Of a stretch of DNA of 40,509 bases, positions 33,123 to 40,352 are shown in pieces. Position 1 is the stretch's first letter; every line of letters begins with the position of its first letter. The notes beneath the pieces were generated by a model. It saw only the letters and a list, made by a program, of their open reading frames with translations. It was not told where the DNA came from and did no database searches. A program made the position numbers and the translations under genes. This DNA comes from an uncultured Anaerolineales bacterium (GTDB taxonomy: Bacteria; Chloroflexota; Anaerolineae; Anaerolineales; Villigracilaceae): the NCBI GenBank assembly GCA_937960595.1, contig CALGPL010000061.1, positions 1-40,509 of the forward strand, written 5' to 3'.

Positions 33123-33203
33123 ATGATCCCGGTCTGCTTCGCCAACAACAATAATGATAATAACGATCCCTCTGGGAGCGTTGGGCGAAGCCTTGCCGGT
33201 TGA
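33123..33203 (+). CDS. aspS-asnS leader peptide, Asn/Asp-rich
   Basis: This 26-codon ORF has GAGG (33114-33117) five bases before its ATG. Codons 8-15 (33144-33167) read Asn-Asn-Asn-Asn-Asp-Asn-Asn-Asp, that is six Asn and two Asp codons in a row, exactly the amino acids charged by the two synthetases encoded downstream. It ends at TGA 33201-33203. The peptide itself probably has no function. It would sense charging of tRNA-Asn and tRNA-Asp by where the ribosome stalls. The codons overlap RNA segment 1 of the attenuator. Confidence 0.85.
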   Translation: MIPVCFANNNNDNNDPSGSVGRSLAG

Positions 33204-33258
33204 TTGAAATCACCAATCCCCTGATCGCCCAACGCAGACGCGGCGGGCGATTTATTTT
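33137..33258 (+). promoter_or_regulatory. ribosome-mediated transcription attenuator (segments 1-4)
   Basis: Four segments give three exclusive pairings. 1:2 is 33137-33146 with 33180-33190, ten pairs and one bulged G. 2:3 (antiterminator) is 33178-33188 with 33225-33235, eleven perfect pairs. 3:4 (terminator) is 33223-33230 with 33245-33252 plus three inner pairs and an AGAC loop, then TTTATTTT. A ribosome stalled on the Asn/Asp codons would mask segment 1 and allow 2:3, so RNA polymerase would read on into aspS. Free translation would favour 3:4 and termination. This logic is as in trp and pheST. The pairings are seen in sequence and the behaviour is inferred. Confidence 0.82.
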
Positions 33259-33285
33259 GTGTAACCTTCCACACAGGAGGCGGCC

Positions 33286-35049
33286 ATGTACAAAACTCAT
33301 ACCTGCGGTGAACTGCGCGCCTCTCATGCCGGTCAAACCGTGACCCTGGCCGGCTGGGTCCACCGGCGGCGCGACCATGGCGGAGTGGTCTTTCTCGACC
33401 TGCGCGACCGCTACGGCGTCACCCAGGTGGTCTTCAATCCCGGCCTGCCGCAAGAGGTCCTCGACCGCTTGTCGGAGGTGCGCTTCGAATGGGTGCTGCA
33501 AATCAGCGGCGTGGTTCAATTGCGACCCGAGGGCATGCAAAACCCCAAAATGGCCACCGGCGAGATCGAGGTCGTCGCCTCCCAGATGACCGTCCTCAAC
33601 CCGGCCAAACCGCTGCCCTTCATGGTCAGCACCGACGAGGAACCGGACGAAGCCCTGCGCCTCAAATACCGCTACCTCGACCTGCGCCGGGAACGCATGA
33701 AGCGCAACCTGATTCTACGCCACGAGGTGATCCTCTTCATGCGCAAGTACCTGTCTGAGCGCGGCTTCATCGAGGTCGAGACCCCCATCCTGTTCAAGAC
33801 GACGCCCGAGGGCGCCCGCGACTACCTCGTCCCGTCGCGCCTCTACCCCGGCCAGTTCTACGCCCTGCCTCAGTCGCCCCAGCAACTCAAGCAACTGCTG
33901 ATGGTGGCCGGCGCAGACCGCTACTTCCAAATCGCCCGCTGCTTCCGCGACGAAGACCAGCGCGGCGACCGTCAGCCCGAGTTCACCCAACTCGACCTGG
34001 AAATGTCCTTCGTCCACCGCGACGATGTGCTGGACACGGTGGAGGGCCTGTTTACCGCCCTGATTCCGGCCGTTGCGCCGCACAAGCAATTGCTGGCCTC
34101 CCCCTGGCCGCGTCTCACTCACGCCGAGGCGCTGGACCGCTACGGGACCGACAAACCCGACCTGCGCTTTGGTCTCGAACTCCACGAGGTTTCCTCCCTG
34201 TTTGCCGCAAGCGAATTTGTCGTCTTTCGCGGCGCGCTCGAGGCGGGCGGGGTCGTCAAATGCCTGGTGGCCCCCGGCTGCGCCGAGTACACGCGCCGGC
34301 AACTCGACCAACTCACCGACTACGCGAAAGAAATGGGGGCCAAGGGTCTCGTCAGTCTGGCGCTGACAGGCGAGGGCCCGAAAGGTTCCGGCACCAAATT
34401 CATCGGCGCGGCGGAAATCGCCCGTCTGCAAGAACAGACCGGCGCCCAGACCGGCGACCTGATTCTGTTCGTCGCCGGCGAGAAAAAGATGGCCAACAAG
34501 GCACTCGGCGCGTTGCGGCTGCGGCTGGGCAACGAACTCGGCCTCGCCGACCCGTCGGTGCTGGCCTTCGCCTGGGTGGTCGATTTCCCGATGTTCGAAT
34601 GGAACGAAGACGAACAAAAATGGGACGCCGCCCACCACCCCTTCACCATGCCGCGCCTCGAACATCTCGACCGCTTCGAGACCGACCCCGGCTCGATCCT
34701 CTCGGACGCCTACGACATGGTCTGCAACGGCTACGAAATGGCCTCCGGCTCGATCCGCATTCACCGCCGCGACATTCAGAGCAAGGTGTTCGCCCTGCTC
34801 GGCATCGGCGAACAGGAGGCCCAGCGCAAGTTCGGCCACATGCTGGAGGCCTTCGAGTACGGCGCGCCGCCGCACGGCGGCATGGCGCCCGGCATCGACC
34901 GACTGGTGATGCTGCTGGCCGACGAACCCAACATCCGCGAGGTCATCGCCTTCCCGAAGAATTCGGCCGCCCGCGACATGATGGCCGACGCCCCCTCGGC
35001 GGCCGACGAACGACAATTGAAAGAATTGCACATCAAGATCGTGGAATAA
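33286..35049 (+). CDS. aspS: aspartyl-tRNA synthetase (bacterial type, non-discriminating signature)
   Basis: The 587-residue class II synthetase has an N-terminal OB anticodon domain (1-110), motif 2 around RCFRDEDQRGDRQPEF, a GAD insert (about 290-410) and motif 3 APGIDRLVMLL. It charges tRNA-Asp with aspartate. In the anticodon domain His31 (in RRRDHGG) and Gly83 (in RPEG) match the residues linked to relaxed recognition of tRNA-Asn in Pseudomonas AspRS. Discriminating enzymes such as those of E. coli and Thermus have Leu at the first position. AGGAGG lies five bases before the ATG. It is governed by the attenuator and cotranscribed with asnS 12 bp downstream. Confidence 0.97.
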   Translation: MYKTHTCGELRASHAGQTVTLAGWVHRRRDHGGVVFLDLRDRYGVTQVVFNPGLPQEVLDRLSEVRFEWVLQISGVVQLRPEGMQNPKMATGEIEVVASQMTVLNPAKPLPFMVSTDEEPDEALRLKYRYLDLRRERMKRNLILRHEVILFMRKYLSERGFIEVETPILFKTTPEGARDYLVPSRLYPGQFYALPQSPQQLKQLLMVAGADRYFQIARCFRDEDQRGDRQPEFTQLDLEMSFVHRDDVLDTVEGLFTALIPAVAPHKQLLASPWPRLTHAEALDRYGTDKPDLRFGLELHEVSSLFAASEFVVFRGALEAGGVVKCLVAPGCAEYTRRQLDQLTDYAKEMGAKGLVSLALTGEGPKGSGTKFIGAAEIARLQEQTGAQTGDLILFVAGEKKMANKALGALRLRLGNELGLADPSVLAFAWVVDFPMFEWNEDEQKWDAAHHPFTMPRLEHLDRFETDPGSILSDAYDMVCNGYEMASGSIRIHRRDIQSKVFALLGIGEQEAQRKFGHMLEAFEYGAPPHGGMAPGIDRLVMLLADEPNIREVIAFPKNSAARDMMADAPSAADERQLKELHIKIVE

Positions 35050-35061
35050 GGAGAAAATCCC

Positions 35062-36402
35062 ATGACGACCATCCGCGTAGAAGAAATCGCAAACTATACC
35101 GGTCAGGAAGTCACCCTCCGCGGCTGGGTCTACAACCGCACCGACAAGGGCAAATTGGTCTTTCTGCTGGTGCGCGACGGCTCTGGATTCGTACAGTGCG
35201 TAGCCTTCAAGGGCGATCTGCCCGAAGCGCTGTTCGAGCAGATTATGCGCTTGCCGCAAGAGTCGTCCGTCATCATCACCGGCCCGGTGCGCGAGGACAA
35301 GCGCGCCCCCGGCATCCCCGGCGGGTACGAGATCGGCGTGCGCGACCTGCAAATCGTCCAGGCCGCAGCCGAGGATTACCCGATGGCGCTCAAAGAGCAC
35401 GGCCCCGACTTCGCCCTCGACCATCGTCACCTGTGGATTCGCATGCCCAGCCAGTGGGCGATCCTGCGCGTGCGCGCCACCGTCATCGCCGCCATCCGCG
35501 AGTGGTTCGACACGCACGGCTTCATCAACATGGACACCCCCATCCTGACGCCCGCCGCCTGCGAGGGGACGACCACGCTCTTCGAGACCGAATACTTCGA
35601 CGAGGGCAAGGCTTACCTGACCCAATCCGGGCAACTCTACAACGAGGCCAATATCATGGCCTTCGGCAAGGTCTATTGCTTCGGGCCGACCTTCCGGGCC
35701 GAAAAATCCAAGACCCGCCGCCACCTGACGGAGTTCTGGATGGTCGAACCGGAAATCGCCTTCTGCGACCTCGACCAGTTGATGGAAATCGAGGAACAAT
35801 TCGTCACCCACATCGTCCAGCGCGTCCTGCGGGACCGCGGGCCTGAGTTGCGCTCCCTGGGCCGCGACCTGTCGAAACTGGAGCGCATTGCCCCGCCCTT
35901 CCCGCGCATCTCATACGACGAAGCCGCCAAGAAACTGCAGGAACTTTACGAAGCCGAGACCGACCCCGAAAAGAAGGAACTGCTCAAATTCGAATGGGGC
36001 ATTGACTTTGGTTCGCCACACGAAACGGCGCTGACCAACCTGTACGAGCAGCCGCTCTTTGTGTACGGTTACCCCACCCAGGTCAAGGCTTTCTACATGG
36101 AACCCTGGCCGGGCCGGCCGGAGGTCTGCAAGAGTGTGGACCTGCTGGCACCCGAAGGGTACGGCGAAATCATCGGCGGCTCAGAGCGCATGTCCAGTTA
36201 TGACCTGCTGCTGCAGCGCATCCACGAGCACGGCCTGCCCGAGGAGGCCTTCAAGTGGTATCTCGACCTGCGCAAGTACGGCTCGGTGCCGCACTCAGGC
36301 TTCGGCATGGGCGTCGAGCGGACGGTGGCCTGGCTGTGCGGAATCGAACATATCCGCGAGGCCATTCCTTATCCGCGCACGATCAAACGCGTCTATCCAT
36401 AG
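35062..36402 (+). CDS. asnS: asparaginyl-tRNA synthetase
   Basis: The 446-residue class II synthetase of the AspRS-like subgroup has an N-terminal OB domain (1-105), motif 2 [25 protein letters not shown] and motif 3 [15 protein letters not shown]. It charges tRNA-Asn with asparagine directly, so the organism need not rely on the amidotransferase route. AAGGAG precedes the ATG and aspS ends 12 bp upstream, so both are under the attenuator. No clear terminator follows. The next promoter lies about 60 bp downstream. Confidence 0.96.
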   Translation: MTTIRVEEIANYTGQEVTLRGWVYNRTDKGKLVFLLVRDGSGFVQCVAFKGDLPEALFEQIMRLPQESSVIITGPVREDKRAPGIPGGYEIGVRDLQIVQAAAEDYPMALKEHGPDFALDHRHLWIRMPSQWAILRVRATVIAAIREWFDTHGFINMDTPILTPAACEGTTTLFETEYFDEGKAYLTQSGQLYNEANIMAFGKVYCFGPTFRAEKSKTRRHLTEFWMVEPEIAFCDLDQLMEIEEQFVTHIVQRVLRDRGPELRSLGRDLSKLERIAPPFPRISYDEAAKKLQELYEAETDPEKKELLKFEWGIDFGSPHETALTNLYEQPLFVYGYPTQVKAFYMEPWPGRPEVCKSVDLLAPEGYGEIIGGSERMSSYDLLLQRIHEHGLPEEAFKWYLDLRKYGSVPHSGFGMGVERTVAWLCGIEHIREAIPYPRTIKRVYP

Positions 36403-36460
36403 AGCATCTTTGGCGGAGGCCGGGCGGTTTAATTTTTCCCTACCCATGCCTTTTAGTTTG

Positions 36461-36469
36461 TGGTATAAG
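36461..36469 (+). promoter_or_regulatory. extended -10 promoter of the 6S RNA candidate
   Basis: TGG followed by TATAAG, with a weak -35. The predicted start (about 36476) coincides with the first base of the closing stem of the 6S-like RNA, which supports both calls. Confidence 0.55.
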
Positions 36470-36474
36470 GAAAT

Positions 36475-36645
36475 GGCCCTGCTGTGCGCGTGATGCTGCA
36501 CCCACCGTTCTGAGCCAACACCCACTGTTAGGGCCCCAATCTCTCGGCGACGACGCGATAGGCCCGAGCCAAGGCGGAGTTGCCGGGTAGGAGCCCACCT
36601 GCGAAAGCAGGTTCAGAACCTCGCAGCACACGGCATGGCGGGGTA
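36475..36645 (+). ncRNA. ssrS: 6S RNA candidate
   Basis: A closing stem of about 20 pairs joins 36477-36499 to 36623-36643 with G-U pairs, one small internal loop and a bulged A. A wide bubble holds TTCTGAGCC on the 5' side, as in known 6S RNAs. On the 3' side is a CCTGC-GAAA-GCAGG hairpin (36599-36612). The apical arm is closed by GGGCCCC with GGAGCCC. The roughly 170-nt size fits. 6S RNA mimics an open promoter and sequesters sigma-70 RNA polymerase in stationary phase. There is no terminator right at the 3' end, so processing or later termination is needed. Identification rests on architecture, not on a covariance search. Confidence 0.62.
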
Positions 36646-36685
36646 TCGTTAAACAAACTCAATAGTGCGGAGACGAGCGGCTGAG

Positions 36686-36807
36686 TCCCGCTTTGGCGGG
36701 ATGACGAGGTGGAGGTTCCCCGGCGCGAGCAGGGGCTAACCCCGGGCAACCGGGGGAAAATCGAATCGATCAGCGGATGCCTCCGGAGCCCGGTCACAGG
36801 CTCCTTT
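36686..36807 (+). other. unidentified GC-rich structured RNA region
   Basis: Several strong hairpins follow the 6S candidate: TCCCGC-TTTG-GCGGGA (36686-36701) and CCCCGG-GCAA-CCGGGG (36740-36755). The second competes with GGGG-CTAA-CCCC (36732-36743). GGAGCC/GGCTCC (36785-36804) is followed by a pyrimidine run and could act as a weak terminator. I see no protein gene and no riboswitch class I can name. Confidence 0.4.
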
Positions 36808-36823
36808 CTCCCTTCCGAAACAA

Positions 36824-36937
36824 GCGCCAGATGCGCAATGTCGGGTTTAAAAAAACCCTGTTGCGCGACGACCCAAACCCATCCGGCAACGGATGGACCA
36901 AAGGCTGGCGCGGTGACCCGGCAATATCGCTTGCCGG
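36824..36937 (+). other. three-way-junction RNA in the glnA upstream region, class unknown
   Basis: GCGCCAG (36824-36830) pairs with CTGGCGC (36905-36911) and encloses two arms. One is GCGCAA/TTGCGC with an inner GGGTTT-AAAA-AAACCC hairpin (36833-36866). The other is CCATCCG-GCAA-CGGATGG with a GNRA loop (36879-36896). A further hairpin CCGGCAA/TTGCCGG lies at 36918-36937. The unpaired linkers are purine-rich. The layout is riboswitch-like, but no known aptamer core matches by eye. Confidence 0.5.
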
Positions 36938-36977
36938 CGCTCCAACAGGAAGGGCTGCCGACCTTTTTGCATTCCAG

Positions 36978-36999
36978 GCACGCCCAGGCGTGCTTTTTT
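36978..36999 (+). terminator. intrinsic terminator upstream of glnA
   Basis: GCACGC (36978-36983) pairs with GCGTGC (36988-36993) around CCAG, followed by six T. It ends the upstream RNA or attenuates transcription into the small ORF and glnA. No alternative antiterminator pairing of its left arm was found by eye. Confidence 0.78.
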
Positions 37000-37012
37000 G
37001 TTTGGAGGAAAG

Positions 37013-37117
37013 ATGGACAACCAGCAACCCAGAGCCTATTTTGCCCCCCAGAACTGGCCGGTTTTGCTGCCCCGTCGGTGCGGATTCCAGACTTGGCCGG
37101 GGGTGTCGGCAGCCTGA
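37013..37117 (+). CDS. small ORF upstream of glnA, possible leader peptide
   Basis: This 34-codon ORF begins with GGAGG (37004-37008) four bases before an ATG directly after the terminator T run. It starts Met-Asp-Asn-Gln-Gln-Pro and holds four Gln codons (positions 4, 5, 13 and 28). It ends at TGA 37115-37117, 78 bp before glnA. It is rich in Pro, Arg and Trp and has no signal peptide. It could be a real small protein, a translated uORF linked to glnA control, or chance. The strong ribosome binding site is the main evidence. Confidence 0.42.
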   Translation: MDNQQPRAYFAPQNWPVLLPRRCGFQTWPGVSAA

Positions 37118-37195
37118 CGCCCACCGGCAAATTCAGCACCCCAGACGTCTATCCATCCCTTTTCCAACTCATCCAAACCAAAAAGGATTGCCAGT

Positions 37196-38533
37196 ATGGA
37201 CACCAAAGAACTCCTTGCACGGGTAAGAGAAGACCATGTCAAATTCATTTCCTATCAGTTCACCGATGTGACCGGGGCCGTCAAATCGGTAGATGCTCCT
37301 GTCAATCAACTCGAAGCCGCCCTCGAGGACGGCGTCTGGTTCGACGGCTCCTCGGTCGAAGGGTTTGCCCGCATTCAGGAGAGCGACATGCACCTGATCA
37401 TCGACCCGACGACCTATGCCGTCCTGCCGTGGACGCCGCCCGAACTGCGCCGGGCGCGCGTCTTCTGCGACATCCAAACGCCCGACGGGAAACCGTTTGA
37501 AGGCGACCCGCGCCACGTCCTGAAGAAAACGCTCGCCAAACTGGAGAAGCGCGGCTGGATATACAACGTCGGCCCAGAACCGGAATTCTTCCTGTTCAAA
37601 AAGAACGGCAACGAGACCGTCCACCCCCTGCCGCATGATGTCGGCAGTTATTTCGACTTCTCGGCCGACGATGAGGCCGGACGGGTCCGCACCGAACTCA
37701 TGGACGCTCTGAACGGCATGGGGCTGGAAGTCGAGGTCGGGCATCACGAGGTGGCCCTCGGCCAGCACGAGATTGATTTTCGCTTCGCCGATGCCCTGCG
37801 CACTGCCGACAACGTTCTCACCCTGAAATATACCGTCAAAGCCATCGCCGCCAAGTACGGGCTGGTGGCGTCCTTCATGCCCAAGCCCATCTTCGGAATC
37901 AACGGCTCGGGGATGCATTGTCACCAGTCGCTCTTCGACTCCAAAGGCGAGAATCTGTTCTTCGACGAAGAGGATGAATACCATCTGTCTAAAGTCGCCT
38001 ACGCCTTCATCGCCGGTCAACTGGCTCACGCCCGGTCACTGGCGGCCATTGTGGCCCCAACGGTCAACTCGTACAAACGCCTGGTGCCGGGCTACGAGGC
38101 GCCGGTCTATATCGGCTGGGCGCAGACGAATCGCTCGGCCCTCATCCGCATCCCGCGCTACACCAAAGGCAAAGACAAAGCCATGCGCGCCGAACTGCGC
38201 TTCCCCGATCCTTCGGCCAATCCATACCTGGCCTTTGCGGCTATGCTCGCCGCCGCCCTGGACGGCATCGAAAAGAACCTGACCCCGCCCAAGCCGCTCA
38301 ACAACATCAACCTCTATCACCTGGGGCCGGAGGAACGCCGCAGCATGGGCATAGGCGAACTACCCGGCTCGCTGGCCGAAGCGCTGGACGAACTGGAAAA
38401 AGACCAGGTGCTCAAAGATACCCTGGGGCCGAACCTGTACGAAGCCTTCACCCGCGCCAAGCGCGCCGAGTGGGACGAGTTCCGCATCCAGGTCACCGAC
38501 TGGGAGGTGGCGCGCTTCCTGGAAGTGGCCTGA
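37196..38533 (+). CDS. glnA: glutamine synthetase, type I (GSI-alpha-like)
   Basis: The 445-residue enzyme makes glutamine from glutamate, ammonia and ATP. Motifs seen are FDGSSVEGF (about 49-57), the metal/glutamate region EPEFFLF and HHEVALGQHEIDF, the ATP-site KPIFGINGSGMHCHQSLF, and APTVNSYKRLVPGYEAPV. The length of 445 and the lack of the GSI-beta insert put it in the alpha group, which is controlled by feedback or regulators rather than adenylylation (family knowledge). AAGGA precedes the ATG. The long upstream region with a terminator and a small ORF suggests control at the RNA level. Confidence 0.96.
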   Translation: MDTKELLARVREDHVKFISYQFTDVTGAVKSVDAPVNQLEAALEDGVWFDGSSVEGFARIQESDMHLIIDPTTYAVLPWTPPELRRARVFCDIQTPDGKPFEGDPRHVLKKTLAKLEKRGWIYNVGPEPEFFLFKKNGNETVHPLPHDVGSYFDFSADDEAGRVRTELMDALNGMGLEVEVGHHEVALGQHEIDFRFADALRTADNVLTLKYTVKAIAAKYGLVASFMPKPIFGINGSGMHCHQSLFDSKGENLFFDEEDEYHLSKVAYAFIAGQLAHARSLAAIVAPTVNSYKRLVPGYEAPVYIGWAQTNRSALIRIPRYTKGKDKAMRAELRFPDPSANPYLAFAAMLAAALDGIEKNLTPPKPLNNINLYHLGPEERRSMGIGELPGSLAEALDELEKDQVLKDTLGPNLYEAFTRAKRAEWDEFRIQVTDWEVARFLEVA

Positions 38534-38580
38534 GCGGGACGGCACCGACGATCCGCCATTCGGCTTCCCCAAAAACAAAC

Positions 38581-38608
38581 CCAGCGGCCGGCTCCCACCG
38601 GCCGCTGG
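38581..38608 (+). terminator. hairpin downstream of glnA
   Basis: A perfect 11-bp GC-rich stem (38581-38591 with 38598-38608, 6-nt loop) 48 bp after the glnA stop. It is followed by CCTCTTAC rather than a T run, so it is either a weak terminator or an RNA-stabilising hairpin. Confidence 0.5.
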
Positions 38609-38698
38609 CCTCTTACGAAAAAAAACGCAATTGCCCCCTCTTCACCCTCCACAGTTCCCCAACAGGAAAAACATCTATTTCAATGACTCGGAATTGGT

Positions 38699-38704
38699 TA
38701 CAAT
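38699..38704 (+). promoter_or_regulatory. -10 element of the EamA gene
   Basis: TACAAT about 30 bp before the ATG at 38735. The -35 is unclear. Confidence 0.35.
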
Positions 38705-38734
38705 CACCCCACTGCTGAATGAAAGTCGATTCTC

Positions 38735-39667
38735 ATGAAACTGCGCATTGCAATCGCTCTGCTGGCAATCTACACCATCTGGGGCTCCACCTACCTCGCC
38801 ATCCGTTTCGCGGTGGAAACCATTCCGCCGTTTCTGATGGCGGCCATCCGTTTTCTCATCCCCGGCCTGCTGCTGGTCGCCTGGCGCCGATTGGCCGGAG
38901 ATCCCGCGCCGACCCGTCGGCAGTGGTTTTCGGCCGCGGTGATCGGCCTGCTTCTCCTCTTGGGGGGAAACGGCCTCGTCTCCTGGGCGGAACGGCGAAT
39001 CGATTCGGGGATCGCCGCGCTCCTGGTAGGCACCACGCCGATCTGGCTGGTGCTGACAGATTCCGTCGCCGGGCGCAGGATGCCGGGCTGGCAGGCCATC
39101 CTCGGATTGCTGATCGGGTTTGGGGGCGTGGTGATGTTGATCGGTCCACAAGAATTATCCGATCACCCCAGCCCCTACGATCCGGCCGGAATCGCCGCCG
39201 TCCTGGTGGCCGCCTTTCTGTGGGCGGTTGGATCCGTCTACAGCCGCACCGCCGACCTGCCGCGTTCGCCGCTGCTCGGCACGGGCATGGAAATGCTGGT
39301 CGGAAGCGGCGGCTTGTTTCTGGTCAGCCTGCTGATCGGCGAGGCGGGACGGTTTACGCCCGACTCCGTTTCCGTCCGGTCGGCGGCAGGGCTGGCTTAC
39401 CTCATCATCTTCGGATCGCTGGGCGGATTCGTGGCCTATACCTGGCTGCTGCGCAACGCGCCCGTTTCGCTGGTCTCCACTTATGCCTACGTCAACCCGC
39501 TGGTGGCCATGCTGCTCGGCCACTGGCTGGCCCACGAATCGCTGACGGCGCAGGTCATGATAGCCGCCGCCATCATCATCGGCTCGGTGATCCTGATCAA
39601 TAGCAAGCAACAGACCGCGGCAAGCGTCCGCCCGTCAGACGCTGTCAGCGCAGGCGAAACGGATTGA
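38735..39667 (+). CDS. EamA/DMT-family transporter (YedA-like)
   Basis: The 310-residue protein has ten predicted helices in two EamA repeats (about 1-135 and 150-292). The first repeat starts with IWGSTYLAIRFAVETIPPF, which is typical of YedA/RhaT-like exporters. The second ends with VSTYAYVNPLVAMLLGHWLAHE. Such proteins export amino acids or other metabolites, and the substrate is not known. A polar 20-residue tail ends 23 bp inside the convergent transporter gene. The ribosome binding site is weak. An overlapping frame on the same strand is a shadow. Confidence 0.9.
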   Translation: MKLRIAIALLAIYTIWGSTYLAIRFAVETIPPFLMAAIRFLIPGLLLVAWRRLAGDPAPTRRQWFSAAVIGLLLLLGGNGLVSWAERRIDSGIAALLVGTTPIWLVLTDSVAGRRMPGWQAILGLLIGFGGVVMLIGPQELSDHPSPYDPAGIAAVLVAAFLWAVGSVYSRTADLPRSPLLGTGMEMLVGSGGLFLVSLLIGEAGRFTPDSVSVRSAAGLAYLIIFGSLGGFVAYTWLLRNAPVSLVSTYAYVNPLVAMLLGHWLAHESLTAQVMIAAAIIIGSVILINSKQQTAASVRPSDAVSAGETD

Positions 39668-40352
39668 AGTCCGTCCCCCGGTCGTAGTAATCTTCGTTCT
39701 CGGCCTTCTTCAGCGCCCGCACCACGGCATAGGTAAGCGGCGTCATCAGCGCTTCCACGCCGACCTTGAAGAGATAGTTCGTCAGCGTCAGGGTCAGGAA
39801 CAGGGTCCAGGGAAAGACGCCGAAGAGCGAGGCCACCGCCACAAAGACGACCGTATCCACCCCTTCGCCGACGATGGTCGAGCCGATGGTGCGCATCCAC
39901 AGCCAGCGCCCGCCCGTCAGGATTTTCATCTTCGCCAGAGTAAATGAGTTAGAGAATTCCCCCGACCAGTAACCGGCCAAACTGGCCAGGACAATGCCGC
40001 CGCTGGACATGCCGCCCAGGATGGCGAGATAGGCCGCGTCCCCGGCGTATTGCTGCCACTGCGCCTCGCCCGGCAGAGCACGCACCAGCGCAAAGACGCC
40101 CGCCGAAAGCGCCAGGCAGAAAAACCCGGCCCAGATGACGCGGCGGGAATTTTTGTAGCCATAGACTTCGGTCAGGATGTCGCCGAAGATGTAACTGACC
40201 GGGAAGAGCAGCGTGCCGGCATCGAAAGCCATCGGCACGCCGAACAGGCTGAACCCCCAATCCACAATCTTGGCCGAGGAGGCTACGTTGCTGACGATCA
40301 GCACGGTGATAAAGACGGCCATAATCAAATCAAGATAGCGGTAGTGTTTCAC
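39645..40352 (-). CDS. VUT-family queuosine precursor transporter (YhhQ-like)
   Basis: The 235-residue membrane protein has about six helices and the VUT/YhhQ segments SNVASSAKIVDWG, FPVSYIFGDILTEVYGYKNSRRVIW and GEGVDTVVFV. Members import the queuosine precursors preQ0/preQ1 for tRNA modification. The start is GTG at 40352 with a strong GGAGGA upstream, inside the end of the preceding gene. Its 3' end overlaps the convergent EamA gene by 23 bp. No queuosine genes are visible nearby, so it may serve salvage. Confidence 0.92.
   Translation of the reverse strand: MKHYRYLDLIMAVFITVLIVSNVASSAKIVDWGFSLFGVPMAFDAGTLLFPVSYIFGDILTEVYGYKNSRRVIWAGFFCLALSAGVFALVRALPGEAQWQQYAGDAAYLAILGGMSSGGIVLASLAGYWSGEFSNSFTLAKMKILTGGRWLWMRTIGSTIVGEGVDTVVFVAVASLFGVFPWTLFLTLTLTNYLFKVGVEALMTPLTYAVVRALKKAENEDYYDRGTDFNPFRLR

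Noticed and set aside
33110-33285. T-box or other riboswitch as the explanation of the aspS leader
   Set aside because: No Stem I T-loops and no UGGN antiterminator are present, while the leader peptide and the four pairing segments explain the whole stretch.
33715-35811. 698-codon open frame opposite aspS and asnS
   Set aside because: It is an antisense shadow of two unmistakable synthetase genes in GC-rich DNA and has no recognisable domain.
36824-36937. c-di-GMP-I riboswitch upstream of glnA
   Set aside because: A GNRA-capped arm and an AAAG-containing linker look similar, but the conserved receptor and the 3' GGGTTRCC part are missing.
36403-37195. rnpB, tmRNA or SRP RNA in the long gap before glnA
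   Set aside because: None of their conserved cores (RNase P P4 sequences, tmRNA tag and T-arm, SRP tetraloop domain) could be found on either strand.
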